A stretch of DNA of 21,029 nt from an uncultured Clostridium sp. (GTDB lineage Bacteria > Bacillota > Clostridia > TANB77 > CAG-508). Every line of letters begins with the position of its first letter. Within the stretch, counting starts at the first letter, position 1. The position numbers were made by a program, and so were the translations under genes. Location: positions 1-21,029 of the forward strand of contig USOV01000018.1 in assembly GCA_900556455.1 (NCBI GenBank), read 5' to 3'. Shown in pieces: positions 9,116 through 16,604 of the stretch. The notes under the pieces were generated by a model that searched no databases, had not been told where the DNA came from, and saw nothing but the letters and a program-made list of their open reading frames with translations.

Positions 9116-10012
9116 ATGTTTAATAATATTTTAGGAAATGAAGAAGCAAAAAAAATATTAGAAAATACAATAAAAACCCAAAATATATCACACAGCTATA
9201 TGTTTATTGGACAAAATGGAATAGGAAAATTCATGATTGCCAAAGAATTTGCAAAAGCAATACTATGCCAAGGTGAACAAAAACCATGTAACACATGTGA
9301 ATCATGCATTAAATTTAATGGTGAAAATAATCCGGATATTCAAATAATAGATGAAATAGAAGAAAAAAGTATAAAAACAGAAACTATAAAAGAAATGGTG
9401 AAAGGTGTTTATGAAAAACCAATTGAAGGTTCAAGAAAAGTTTATATAATAAATGATAGTCAAAAAATGACTAAAGAAGCACAAAATAGTTTATTAAAAA
9501 CACTAGAAGAACCGCCAGAATATGTAGTAATAATATTAATTACTGAAAACGAAAATTTATTACTAAATACTATAAAATCAAGATGTACAAAAATAAAATT
9601 TAATCCATTAAAAGATAATGAAATAATAAAAATATTAAAAGAAAAATACGACTATAAAGAAGTTACAGAAAATATGTTAGAAATTGCAGGGGGAAGTGTA
9701 ACACAGGCACTATCAGTTCAAGGAAAAGAGGAAATTTTTAACGAAATAAAAACAATATTTTCTAATTTAGAAAAAATAAATATTATAGATTTGTTAAATA
9801 AAAAAGATTTGGTATTTAAAGATAAAGACTACATTTATGAAATATTAGATTATATAAATATCATATTGTTTAACAAAATAAAGGAAAATATAAAATACAC
9901 AAATTGCATAAAAATTGTTGAAGAAACTAAAGACAGATTAAAGAAAAATAGTAATTATGATATGACAATAGATAATTTATTGCTAAAAGTGTGGGAGGAA
10001 ATAAATGGCTAA
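9116..10012 (+). CDS. holB: DNA polymerase III delta-prime subunit (clamp loader)
   Basis: 298 residues. Part of the clamp-loader complex that opens the beta sliding clamp. The AAA+ fold shows the P-loop GQNGIGK (32-38), a zinc module (CxxxxCxxC following an earlier Cys, in CQGEQKPCNTCESC), and KTLEEPPEYV, with the arginine finger in KSRC. The C-terminal helical collar is present but divergent. It overlaps ricT by 8 bases, so translation is probably coupled. The order holB-ricT is the classic Firmicutes arrangement. Confidence 0.93.
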   Translation: MFNNILGNEEAKKILENTIKTQNISHSYMFIGQNGIGKFMIAKEFAKAILCQGEQKPCNTCESCIKFNGENNPDIQIIDEIEEKSIKTETIKEMVKGVYEKPIEGSRKVYIINDSQKMTKEAQNSLLKTLEEPPEYVVIILITENENLLLNTIKSRCTKIKFNPLKDNEIIKILKEKYDYKEVTENMLEIAGGSVTQALSVQGKEEIFNEIKTIFSNLEKINIIDLLNKKDLVFKDKDYIYEILDYINIILFNKIKENIKYTNCIKIVEETKDRLKKNSNYDMTIDNLLLKVWEEING

Positions 10013-10916
10013 TATAATAGGTGTAAGATTTAAAAAACCAGGTAAAATATATTTTTTTGATCCAGATGGAAAAAGAGTTTTTAGAGGACAATATGTAATA
10101 GTTGAAACTGCAATGGGAAAAGAGTATGGAGAAGTAATGATTGCAAATAGACAATTACCAGATGAAAAAATAGTAGCTCCATTAAAGAAAATTATAAGAG
10201 TTGCAACAGAAAAAGATAGAAAACAAAATGAACAAAACAAAAAAGATGAAAAAGAAGCATTTAAAATATGTGAAGAAAAGATAAAAGAATATAAACTAGA
10301 TATGAAGCTAATGGATGTTGAATATAAATTTGACAAAAGTAAATTGCTATTCTTCTTTACAGCAGATGGAAGAATTGATTTTAGGGACCTAGTAAAAGAT
10401 TTAGCAGCAATATTTAAAACAAGAATAGAATTAAGACAAATAGGGGTAAGAGATGAAGTAAGAAGACTTGGAGGAAATGGCGTTTGCGGAAGAGAATTAT
10501 GCTGTTGTTCATTTTTAGGAAATTTTGATACAGTAACAATAAAAATGGCAAAAGAACAAAATGTATCTCTAAATCCTTCAAAAATATCTGGAAATTGTGG
10601 AAGACTTATGTGTTGTTTAAGATATGAGCAAGAAGTATATGAAGATAAACTAAAAAAATTACCAGGAATAGGCTCAATTGTGCAAACAGAAGATGGAAAA
10701 GGTGAAGTTTGTGGAGTAGAAACACTAAAAGAGAGAATAAAAGTAAAATTCAAAGATGGAGACGAAACTTTCTTCAAAAGATATGACTTAAAAGATGTAA
10801 AAGTAATAAAAAGAGCAAAAAAAGAAGAAGAAGCAAATGAAGAAAACCCAGAAGATTTAAAAGAACTACAAAAAATGGAAAAACTAGACAAAATAGATAA
10901 ACAAAACAAACAATAA
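10005..10916 (+). CDS. ricT: PSP1-domain protein RicT (YaaT)
   Basis: 303 residues. In Bacillus subtilis RicT forms a complex with RicA and RicF that carries Fe-S clusters and directs RNase Y processing. The PSP1 core (about residues 50-230) contains the conserved Cys sets CGRELCCCSFLG and CGRLMCCLRYE, the family hallmark. The C-terminal tail (about 265-303) is a charged Lys/Glu-rich, coiled-coil-like extension. It starts inside the end of holB (8-base overlap), with GGGAGG upstream as ribosome binding site. Confidence 0.93.
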   Translation: MANIIGVRFKKPGKIYFFDPDGKRVFRGQYVIVETAMGKEYGEVMIANRQLPDEKIVAPLKKIIRVATEKDRKQNEQNKKDEKEAFKICEEKIKEYKLDMKLMDVEYKFDKSKLLFFFTADGRIDFRDLVKDLAAIFKTRIELRQIGVRDEVRRLGGNGVCGRELCCCSFLGNFDTVTIKMAKEQNVSLNPSKISGNCGRLMCCLRYEQEVYEDKLKKLPGIGSIVQTEDGKGEVCGVETLKERIKVKFKDGDETFFKRYDLKDVKVIKRAKKEEEANEENPEDLKELQKMEKLDKIDKQNKQ

Positions 10917-10917
10917 T

Positions 10918-10980
10918 GAGGTGCGGAGTGTGACAATATAGCAGTTCTCCGGGGAATTACTAAAAAGGTCGCACATCTTA
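10918..10980 (+). ncRNA. Small structured RNA leader ahead of the ferredoxin gene
   Basis: An outer stem GAGGTGCG (10918-10925) pairs with CGCACATC (10970-10977), 7 of 8 pairs. It encloses a hairpin AGCAGTTCT / GGAATTACT with tetraloop CCGG (10940-10961) that includes two G-U pairs and one mismatch. The element is much richer in G+C than its surroundings and has no coding potential. It may be a cis-regulatory element for the ferredoxin or a small RNA. It lacks a T-loop and cloverleaf, so it is not a tRNA. I do not recognise its family. Confidence 0.45.
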
Positions 10981-11006
10981 CTTCTAATTTGAGAGGTGGT
11001 GAAAAA

Positions 11007-11177
11007 ATGGCATATAAAATAACAGATAAATGTATATCTTGTGGAGCATGTGCAGCAGAATGCCCAGTACAATGCATAAAACAAGGAGAAGAAAGATTTG
11101 TAATAGACCAAGAATCTTGTATAGGATGTGGAACATGTGCAGGAGTTTGCCCTGTAGAAGCTCCAGAAGAAGAGTAA
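11007..11177 (+). CDS. 2[4Fe-4S] ferredoxin, clostridial type
   Basis: 56 residues from the ATG at 11007, which has GAGAGGTGGTG just upstream; an in-frame ATG at 10989 would add six residues but overlaps this ribosome binding site. Two cluster motifs are complete: CISCGACAAECP and CIGCGTCAGVCP. Small acidic cytosolic electron carrier. Position directly upstream of the pyruvate:ferredoxin oxidoreductase genes suggests it takes electrons from that enzyme and passes them to hydrogenase or NADH-forming enzymes elsewhere. Confidence 0.95.
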   Translation: MAYKITDKCISCGACAAECPVQCIKQGEERFVIDQESCIGCGTCAGVCPVEAPEEE

Positions 11178-11185
11178 ATAAAACA

Positions 11186-11239
11186 GGAAGTCGTGGCAAT
11201 TATATTTTGAATTAGGAAAATATAATTGCCATGACTTCC
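11186..11239. repeat. Long 23-bp inverted repeat between ferredoxin and porG
   Basis: Arms 11186-11208 and 11217-11239 pair along all 23 positions with a single G-U, around an 8-nt loop. The arms begin GGAAGTC and end GACTTCC. The tract after it (GTTCTTTATT) is only moderately T-rich, so it could be a strong-stem terminator for the ferredoxin transcript or a folded mobile-repeat remnant. A separate promoter for porG follows. Confidence 0.75.
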
Positions 11240-11260
11240 GTTCTTTATTCCTTATAAAAC

Positions 11261-11289
11261 TTGACTTTTAAGAGGATAAGACATATACT
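11261..11289 (+). promoter_or_regulatory. Promoter of the porGDAB operon
   Basis: TTGACT (11261-11266), a 17-bp spacer and TATACT (11284-11289), a strong sigma-A-type promoter 37 bases before porG. Confidence 0.85.
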
Positions 11290-11326
11290 AAACCAAGAAA
11301 AAGATTTTTAGAAAGGAGAATTTTTA

Positions 11327-11905
11327 ATGAATGATTTAATAGAAATTAGATGGCATGGCAGAGGTGGACAAGGTGCAAAAACTGCATCACTACTTTTGGC
11401 AGACGCAGCATTTAATACAGGAAAATATATACAAGGGTTCCCAGAATATGGACCAGAAAGAATGGGAGCACCAATTACAGCATACAACAGAATAAGTACA
11501 AAACCAATAACAATTCATAGTAATATATATGAACCAGATTATGTAGTTGTAGTAGATGATAGTTTATTAGAAACTGTTGATGTAACAGCAGGGCTTAAAA
11601 AAACAGGAGCAATAGTAATAAACTCAAGCAAAGATAATAGTTATCTAAAAGAAAAACTAAAAGGATATGAAGGAGAAATATATAAAATAGATGCAAAAAA
11701 AATATCTTTAGAAACACTAGGAAAATATTTCCCAAATACACCAATGCTTGCAGCAATTGTAAAGGTCAGTGGAGTTATGACAGATGAAGAACTACTAAAT
11801 GATATGCAAGGCTCTTTTAAACACAAATTTGCAAAAAAACCAGAGGTTATTGAAGGAAACATGAGAGCACTAGAGAGTGCACTTAAAGCTATAGAAAAGA
11901 TATAA
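11327..11905 (+). CDS. porG: Pyruvate:ferredoxin oxidoreductase, gamma subunit
   Basis: 192 residues, normal for a separate gamma chain. The conserved start IRWHGRGGQGAKTAS and QGFPEYGPERMGAPI are typical. It is one of four chains of the archaeal/Thermotoga-type 2-oxoacid:ferredoxin oxidoreductase that converts pyruvate and CoA to acetyl-CoA, CO2 and reduced ferredoxin. SD AAAGGAG precedes the ATG. First gene of gamma-delta-alpha-beta order. Substrate could also be a branched 2-oxoacid (VOR), which sequence alone does not exclude. Confidence 0.88.
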   Translation: MNDLIEIRWHGRGGQGAKTASLLLADAAFNTGKYIQGFPEYGPERMGAPITAYNRISTKPITIHSNIYEPDYVVVVDDSLLETVDVTAGLKKTGAIVINSSKDNSYLKEKLKGYEGEIYKIDAKKISLETLGKYFPNTPMLAAIVKVSGVMTDEELLNDMQGSFKHKFAKKPEVIEGNMRALESALKAIEKI

Positions 11906-11926
11906 AGAATGAAAGGGGAATAAAAA

Positions 11927-12214
11927 ATGCATGAAAAAATAAACAGCAATACACCTATGGAAGAAATGACAATAGGTGGAAACATATATGAGGCAGGCAA
12001 TGCAAGAGAATTTAAAACAGGGGATTGGAGAAGTGCAAGACCTGTATTCCTATCAGAAAAATGTAAACAATGTGGACTATGCTTCCCAGTTTGCCCAGAT
12101 GATGCAATTCCTGTAAATAAAGAACAAAAAAGAGAAGATTTTAATTATGATTATTGTAAAGGATGCGGAGTATGTGCAAAGGTTTGCCCATTTGGAGCAA
12201 TAGAAATGGAATAA
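11927..12214 (+). CDS. porD: Pyruvate:ferredoxin oxidoreductase, delta (ferredoxin-like) subunit
   Basis: 95 residues. After an N-terminal stretch with TGDWRSARPV it has two [4Fe-4S] motifs, CKQCGLCFPVCP and CKGCGVCAKVCP, carrying electrons from the TPP site to external ferredoxin. It sits 21 bases after porG with AAAGGGG as ribosome binding site. Confidence 0.92.
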   Translation: MHEKINSNTPMEEMTIGGNIYEAGNAREFKTGDWRSARPVFLSEKCKQCGLCFPVCPDDAIPVNKEQKREDFNYDYCKGCGVCAKVCPFGAIEME

Positions 12215-12250
12215 AACACATAAAGGAAAAATTATAAGGAGGAAATAAAA

Positions 12251-13432
12251 ATGTCAATTAGAGAACGTTTAAGTGGTAATGAAGCTGCAGCAATTGCAAT
12301 GAAACAAATAAATCCAGATGTAGTTGCGGCATTTCCAATAACGCCATCAACAGAAATACCACAATATTTTTCAACATTTGTAAGTAATGGTCAGGTGGAT
12401 ACAGAATTTGTTGCAGTAGAAAGTGAACATAGTGCAATGTCTGCATGTATAGGAGCAGAAGCAGCAGGAGGAAGAGCGATGACAGCAACTTCTGCAAATG
12501 GTTTATCATTAATGTGGGAAATGATTTATATTGCATCAAGCTTAAGATTACCAATAGTAATGTCACTTGTAAACCGTGCAGTATCAGGTCCATTAAATAT
12601 ACATAATGACCATTCAGATGCAATGGGGGTAAGAGATAGTGGATGGATTATGCTATTTTCAGAAAATAATCAAGAAGCATATGATAATTTACTTATGGCA
12701 CATAAAATTGCCGAAAATAAAGATGTATTGCTTCCATTAATGGTTTGCCAAGATGGATTTATTACATCACATTCTATAGAAAACATAGAATTAGAAGATG
12801 ATGAATTAGTAAAAAAATTTGTAGGAAAATATGAGCCAGATCATTATTTATTAAACCATAAAGAATCAATAGCAATTGGTCCATTAGATTTACAAAGTTA
12901 TTTATTTGAACATAAGGCACAACAAGCAGAAGCAATGAGAAATGCAAAAAAAGTAATAAAAGAAGTTTCAAAAGAATTTGAAGAACTAACAGGAAGAAAG
13001 TATAGCCTTTTTGAAGAATATAAAACAGAAGATTCAGATATTGTAATTGTTGCAATGAACTCTACTGCGGGAACTGCAAAATTTACAGCAGATAAATTAA
13101 GAAAACAAGGTATAAAAGCAGGGGTTTTAAAGGTTAGAGTATTTAGACCATTCCCAGGTGAAGAAATTGCAAAGGCTTTGGCAAATGCAAAAGCAGTAGC
13201 AGTACTTGATAAAGCAGATGGATTAAATGCAGTAGGCGGACCACTATTTACAGACATTACATCAGCAATGCAAGTAAATAAAGTATCAGTTCCAACAGTA
13301 AATTATATTTATGGAATAGGTGGAAGAGATACAAAAGTATCTGATTTAGAAAGTGTATATACTGATTTACAAGACATTGTAAAAACAGGGAAAATTGATA
13401 ACCCTTACAGATATTTAGGATTAAGGAGGTAA
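12251..13432 (+). CDS. porA: Pyruvate:ferredoxin oxidoreductase, alpha subunit
   Basis: 393 residues, full length. The N-terminal pyrimidine-binding domain has SGNEAAAIA, FPITPSTEIPQYF, EFVAVESEHSAMSACIGAEAAGGRA and ATSANGL; the C-terminal transketolase-like domain has VRVFRPFPGEEI and the GPLFTDI region. Together with the beta chain it forms the catalytic site. The last codons, AGGAGG, act as the ribosome binding site for porB, so the two are translationally coupled. Confidence 0.92.
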   Translation: MSIRERLSGNEAAAIAMKQINPDVVAAFPITPSTEIPQYFSTFVSNGQVDTEFVAVESEHSAMSACIGAEAAGGRAMTATSANGLSLMWEMIYIASSLRLPIVMSLVNRAVSGPLNIHNDHSDAMGVRDSGWIMLFSENNQEAYDNLLMAHKIAENKDVLLPLMVCQDGFITSHSIENIELEDDELVKKFVGKYEPDHYLLNHKESIAIGPLDLQSYLFEHKAQQAEAMRNAKKVIKEVSKEFEELTGRKYSLFEEYKTEDSDIVIVAMNSTAGTAKFTADKLRKQGIKAGVLKVRVFRPFPGEEIAKALANAKAVAVLDKADGLNAVGGPLFTDITSAMQVNKVSVPTVNYIYGIGGRDTKVSDLESVYTDLQDIVKTGKIDNPYRYLGLRR

Positions 13433-13436
13433 AAAC

Positions 13437-14387
13437 ATGGCATATAATTTAAAAGAAGTAATTGCAAACAAACCATCAAGATTTACATCTGGGCATAGAA
13501 TGTGTGCTGGATGTGGAGCACCTGTGGTAGGAAGAATGGTACTTAGAGCTTTAAAACCAGAAGACCATGCAGTAATATGTACAGCAACAGGCTGTATGGA
13601 AGTTTCCACTTTTATATATCCATATACAGCATGGACTGATTCTTTTATACATACAGCTTTTGAATGTGCAGGAGCAACATTATCAGGAGTAGAAGCTGCA
13701 TATAAAGCATTAAAAAGAAAAAATAAATTAGAGGGAAAAGATACTAAGTTTATAGCATTTGGAGGAGATGGAGGAACTTATGATATAGGATTCCAAAGCT
13801 TATCAGGTGCAATGGAAAGAGGTCACGACATGGTTTATGTATGCTATGATAATGGAGCATACATGAATACAGGTATTCAGCGTTCATCTGCAACACCAAA
13901 GTTTGCAGATACAACCACAAGCCCAGCAGGAACAGTTATACCAGGAAAAATGCAGTCAAGAAAAGACTTAACAGAAATAATGGCATCACACCATTTACCA
14001 TATGTCGCACAAACAATTGCTGTAAATAACTTTAAAGATTTATATGAAAAATCTGAAAAAGCAATATACACAGAAGGACCTTGCTTCTTAAATGTTTTAA
14101 CACCATGCCCAAGAGGTTGGGGATATAATACAGAAGACCTAATGCAAATAAACAAACTAGCAGTAGAAACATGCTACTGGCCATTATATGAAGTAATAGA
14201 TGGAAGATATGTAGTAAATTATAAACCAAAAAATAAACTACCAATAGAAGAATTTTTAAGACCACAAAAACGTTTTAAACACATGTTCAAACCAGAAAAT
14301 GAATGGATGATAGAGGAATTCCAAAAAGAAGTAGACAAACGCTGGGAAGAGTTATTAAATTTGGAGGAAATAACCAATAAAGAATAA
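13437..14387 (+). CDS. porB: Pyruvate:ferredoxin oxidoreductase, beta (TPP-binding) subunit
   Basis: 316 residues. It binds thiamine diphosphate: GDGGTYDIG followed about 20 residues later by YDNGAYMNTG, the standard TPP/Mg motif. Cysteines for the proximal [4Fe-4S] cluster are seen in HRMCAGCGAP, CTATGCM and TPCPRGW. It completes the four-gene enzyme; starts four bases after porA with AAGGAGG overlapping the porA end. No terminator is visible before the next gene. Confidence 0.93.
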   Translation: MAYNLKEVIANKPSRFTSGHRMCAGCGAPVVGRMVLRALKPEDHAVICTATGCMEVSTFIYPYTAWTDSFIHTAFECAGATLSGVEAAYKALKRKNKLEGKDTKFIAFGGDGGTYDIGFQSLSGAMERGHDMVYVCYDNGAYMNTGIQRSSATPKFADTTTSPAGTVIPGKMQSRKDLTEIMASHHLPYVAQTIAVNNFKDLYEKSEKAIYTEGPCFLNVLTPCPRGWGYNTEDLMQINKLAVETCYWPLYEVIDGRYVVNYKPKNKLPIEEFLRPQKRFKHMFKPENEWMIEEFQKEVDKRWEELLNLEEITNKE

Positions 14388-14409
14388 AAATTAAATAAAA
14401 GGAGAATGT

Positions 14410-16251
14410 ATGAAAAATAAAAAAATAATCTTTATATTAATTTTTGCAATCATTATTTTGCTAGGGCTTACAACTAAATCAAATGCAAGCCTATACCTAA
14501 ACAATTTAGATTTTTATGCAGAAATTGATACAAACGGAAATATGAATGTTACTGAAACTTGGAACATAAGAATATCAAATACAAACACACTATATAAAAC
14601 ATTTGAATTAGATGAAAATAAATATTCTGGAATAACAAATGTGCAGGTTTCAGAAGTTGGAAGAGGGGATTTTACCGAAACAGACGAATGGGCATATCAT
14701 TTAACTAAAGATTATTACTTCGGAGGAATAAATGATGATGGAAAATTCGAAATATCATTTGGTGTAGGATTAGATGATAGTACTGCTACCAATACTTATA
14801 AGATTAGCTATACAGTAGTAGATGCAATTAAAAAATATGATGACTGTGCAGAGCTTTATTGGCAATTCCTAGGAAGCGATGCGGCAGTTGATGCTAGCAA
14901 AATTACTGGTACAATAAAGCTACCATCGGAAGCAGATTCTAAAGAAGATATTAGAGTGTGGGGCCATGTAGAAACTCTAAATGGAGAAATATATGTAACC
15001 TCTACTGATACTGTAGAATTTAGTTTAGATAATTATATTAGTGGTAATTATGTAGAAGTAAGAATTGCAATGCCAAGTGAAATGATTGAAACAGCTGAAA
15101 GAACATATAATAAAAACGTATTACCAAGTATAATAGAAGAAGAAACTGAATGGGCAAACGAAGCAAATGTTAGAAGAGAAAGAAAACAAAGAAATGAAAA
15201 GATAATAAAAACTGTTATAATTGCGGTTATGGTTATAATTGGTATAATATTATTACGACAAACAGTTAAATACATAAAGATATTCAAAAACACAAAAAAA
15301 CTTATTCCTACAGAAAAATATGAATATTTTAGAGAAAAACCAGATAAGAATTCAACACCTGCAGATGCATTGTTTTTATATAACAATGGAGTAAATGCAG
15401 CTTCAACTGCTTTTGGAAATGTATTTTCTGCAACTTTACTAAATTTAAGTTTAAAGGGATATTTTAAAATAACAGTAGAACAAAATGAAAAAGGAAAAAA
15501 AGAAACTCTAATTTATAAAACTAAAAAAGATATTGAAGATTTACAATATGAAGAAGAAAGAATTGCAAGATTTGTAAAAAATGCAATTGATAGTAAAGAA
15601 AAAATTACAATAAAAGAATTACAAAAATATATAAGAAACCATGCTTCATCTGTAAGTAGTTTAATTGAAAAAACTGGAATTGAAACAAAAAACAAAAATA
15701 AAATGACAGAAAATTTTGATGAGGAAAAATCAAAAGAAAAATCAAAATATATAGGAATAGCAATTGTATATTTTGCTGTTGCGATGTTTTGCATCACATT
15801 TCTCCCAGTAGTTATTCTTTTAATAATAAATGCGATACTTGCACTAATGATAAATGGAAAATTAAGTAACCTAACACAAAAAGGAATAGATGAAAGAGAA
15901 AAATGGAAAGGCTTAAAAAAATATATGGAAGACTTTTCTTTACTAAATGAAAAAGAAATTCCAGCATTAGAAGTTTGGGAAGAATACCTAGTATATGCAA
16001 CTGTATTTGGAATAGCAGATAAAGTAATAAAACAATTAAAAATGGTATATCCACAAATAGATGAAATGGATGACTTTAATACAGCATCATATATTTACTT
16101 AATGAGCCATACAAACTTTAATTCAAGTTTTAGCAAAGCAATAAACTCATCAATTTCAAGCACAATGTCATCTGGAAGCGGCGGAGGCGGTGGCTTCTCT
16201 GGTGGCGGAGGCGGAGGCCGGTGGCCGGAGGTGGCATGCGGCGGAAGATAA
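14410..16251 (+). CDS. DUF2207 membrane protein with Gly-rich tail, three +1 shifts
   Basis: 612 residues if three CGGN are read as four-base codons, 613 otherwise; both end at TAA 16249-16251. A signal peptide (about 1-27, ending NASL) precedes an extracellular beta-rich DUF2207 domain. A membrane helix follows at about 266-285, then a cytosolic domain, a second hydrophobic region at about 447-481, a further helical domain and a Ser/Gly-rich C terminus (SSGSGGGGGFSGGGGGG). DUF2207 proteins are widespread in Firmicutes and usually end in a long Gly run; their role is unknown. Read as triplets, the tail breaks into RWPEVACGGR. Read with CGGT, CGGA and CGGC as Gly, it stays Gly-rich, ending GGMGGR. 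SD AAAGGAGAA precedes the ATG; it lies 22 bases after porB. Confidence 0.85.
   Translation: MKNKKIIFILIFAIIILLGLTTKSNASLYLNNLDFYAEIDTNGNMNVTETWNIRISNTNTLYKTFELDENKYSGITNVQVSEVGRGDFTETDEWAYHLTKDYYFGGINDDGKFEISFGVGLDDSTATNTYKISYTVVDAIKKYDDCAELYWQFLGSDAAVDASKITGTIKLPSEADSKEDIRVWGHVETLNGEIYVTSTDTVEFSLDNYISGNYVEVRIAMPSEMIETAERTYNKNVLPSIIEEETEWANEANVRRERKQRNEKIIKTVIIAVMVIIGIILLRQTVKYIKIFKNTKKLIPTEKYEYFREKPDKNSTPADALFLYNNGVNAASTAFGNVFSATLLNLSLKGYFKITVEQNEKGKKETLIYKTKKDIEDLQYEEERIARFVKNAIDSKEKITIKELQKYIRNHASSVSSLIEKTGIETKNKNKMTENFDEEKSKEKSKYIGIAIVYFAVAMFCITFLPVVILLIINAILALMINGKLSNLTQKGIDEREKWKGLKKYMEDFSLLNEKEIPALEVWEEYLVYATVFGIADKVIKQLKMVYPQIDEMDDFNTASYIYLMSHTNFNSSFSKAINSSISSTMSSGSGGGGGFSGGGGGGRWPEVACGGR
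16219..16242 (+). other. Three CGGN four-base decoding sites in the DUF2207 Gly tail
   Basis: CGGT (16219), CGGA (16226) and CGGC (16239) are reached in frame one after another when each is read as four bases: GGC CGGT GGC CGGA GGT GGC ATG CGGC GGA AGA TAA. The three shifts sum to one codon, so reading returns to the original frame and uses the same stop. The resulting tail is almost pure Gly, as usual for the family. Because the zero frame is also open, this case supports the rule but does not prove it alone. Confidence 0.6.
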
Positions 16252-16280
16252 AATTGTGCCCAATATTTAATTTATAATAC

Positions 16281-16310
16281 TTGACTTCATCTACTGTTTT
16301 TTGATATACT
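16281..16310 (+). promoter_or_regulatory. Promoter of the small basic protein gene
   Basis: TTGACT (16281-16286), an 18-bp spacer and TATACT (16305-16310), 32 bases before the ATG at 16342. Confidence 0.8.
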
Positions 16311-16341
16311 CATATTAAATAAAATAATTGAGGTGATTCTA

Positions 16342-16470
16342 ATGATAATAGATAGATTAGGAAAAATGTTTGAAAATAGAAGAAAAAAAGACGTACCAGT
16401 AGAAGTTGAAAGAAGAGAAGATTACAAAAAAAAGGCAGACAAAAAAACATCTAAAAAAACAACAAAATAA
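16342..16470 (+). CDS. Small basic protein of 42 residues, unknown function
   Basis: ATG at 16342 has GAGGTGAT eight bases ahead. The product starts MIIDRLGKMFENRRKKD, has a central acidic/basic stretch (VPVEVERREDY) and ends in a Lys/Thr-rich tail (ADKKTSKKTTK). No membrane segment or Cys. It stands alone between its own strong promoter and its own terminator, which supports a real, independently expressed gene. The strong positive charge would suit RNA, ribosome or DNA contact, but I do not recognise it. Confidence 0.72.
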   Translation: MIIDRLGKMFENRRKKDVPVEVERREDYKKKADKKTSKKTTK

Positions 16471-16480
16471 GAATAAGTAT

Positions 16481-16517
16481 AAAAAATAGATATGTAAAAA
16501 CATATCTATTTTTTTAC
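16481..16517 (+). terminator. Rho-independent terminator after the small basic protein gene
   Basis: Perfect 14-bp stem AAAAAATAGATATG / CATATCTATTTTTT with a 6-nt loop and a T-run, 10 bases after the stop codon. Confidence 0.85.
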
Positions 16518-16538
16518 AATAAAATGGTAATAATATTA

Positions 16539-16581
16539 TTGAAAAATTATAGATTATGTGTTATAAAAGATTTGTAATCTA
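16539..16581 (+). promoter_or_regulatory. Probable adhE promoter with an overlapping inverted repeat
   Basis: TTGAAA (16539-16544), a 17-bp spacer and TATAAA (16562-16567). An inverted repeat TAGATTA (16550-16556) / TAATCTA (16575-16581) flanks the -10 and could be an operator or 5' hairpin. It does not match the Rex operator TTGTTAA-N4-TTAACAA. Confidence 0.5.
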
Positions 16582-16604
16582 AAAAGGAGGGAAAGATAAA
16601 TAAT

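Noticed and set aside
10918..10980. Unusual tRNA with a UCCG or CCGG anticodon, as possible CGGN decoder
   Set aside because: Only about 60 nt, no T arm or T loop, no D arm and no CCA-like end; the CCGG tetraloop lies in a plain hairpin.
10989..11006. Upstream ATG of the ferredoxin (10989)
   Set aside because: It would place the start codon ahead of the GAGAGGTGGTG ribosome site; the ATG at 11007 fits normal ferredoxin length.
16539..16581. Rex (redox) operator before adhE
   Set aside because: No TTGTTAA-N4-TTAACAA-like site; only an unrelated inverted repeat is seen.
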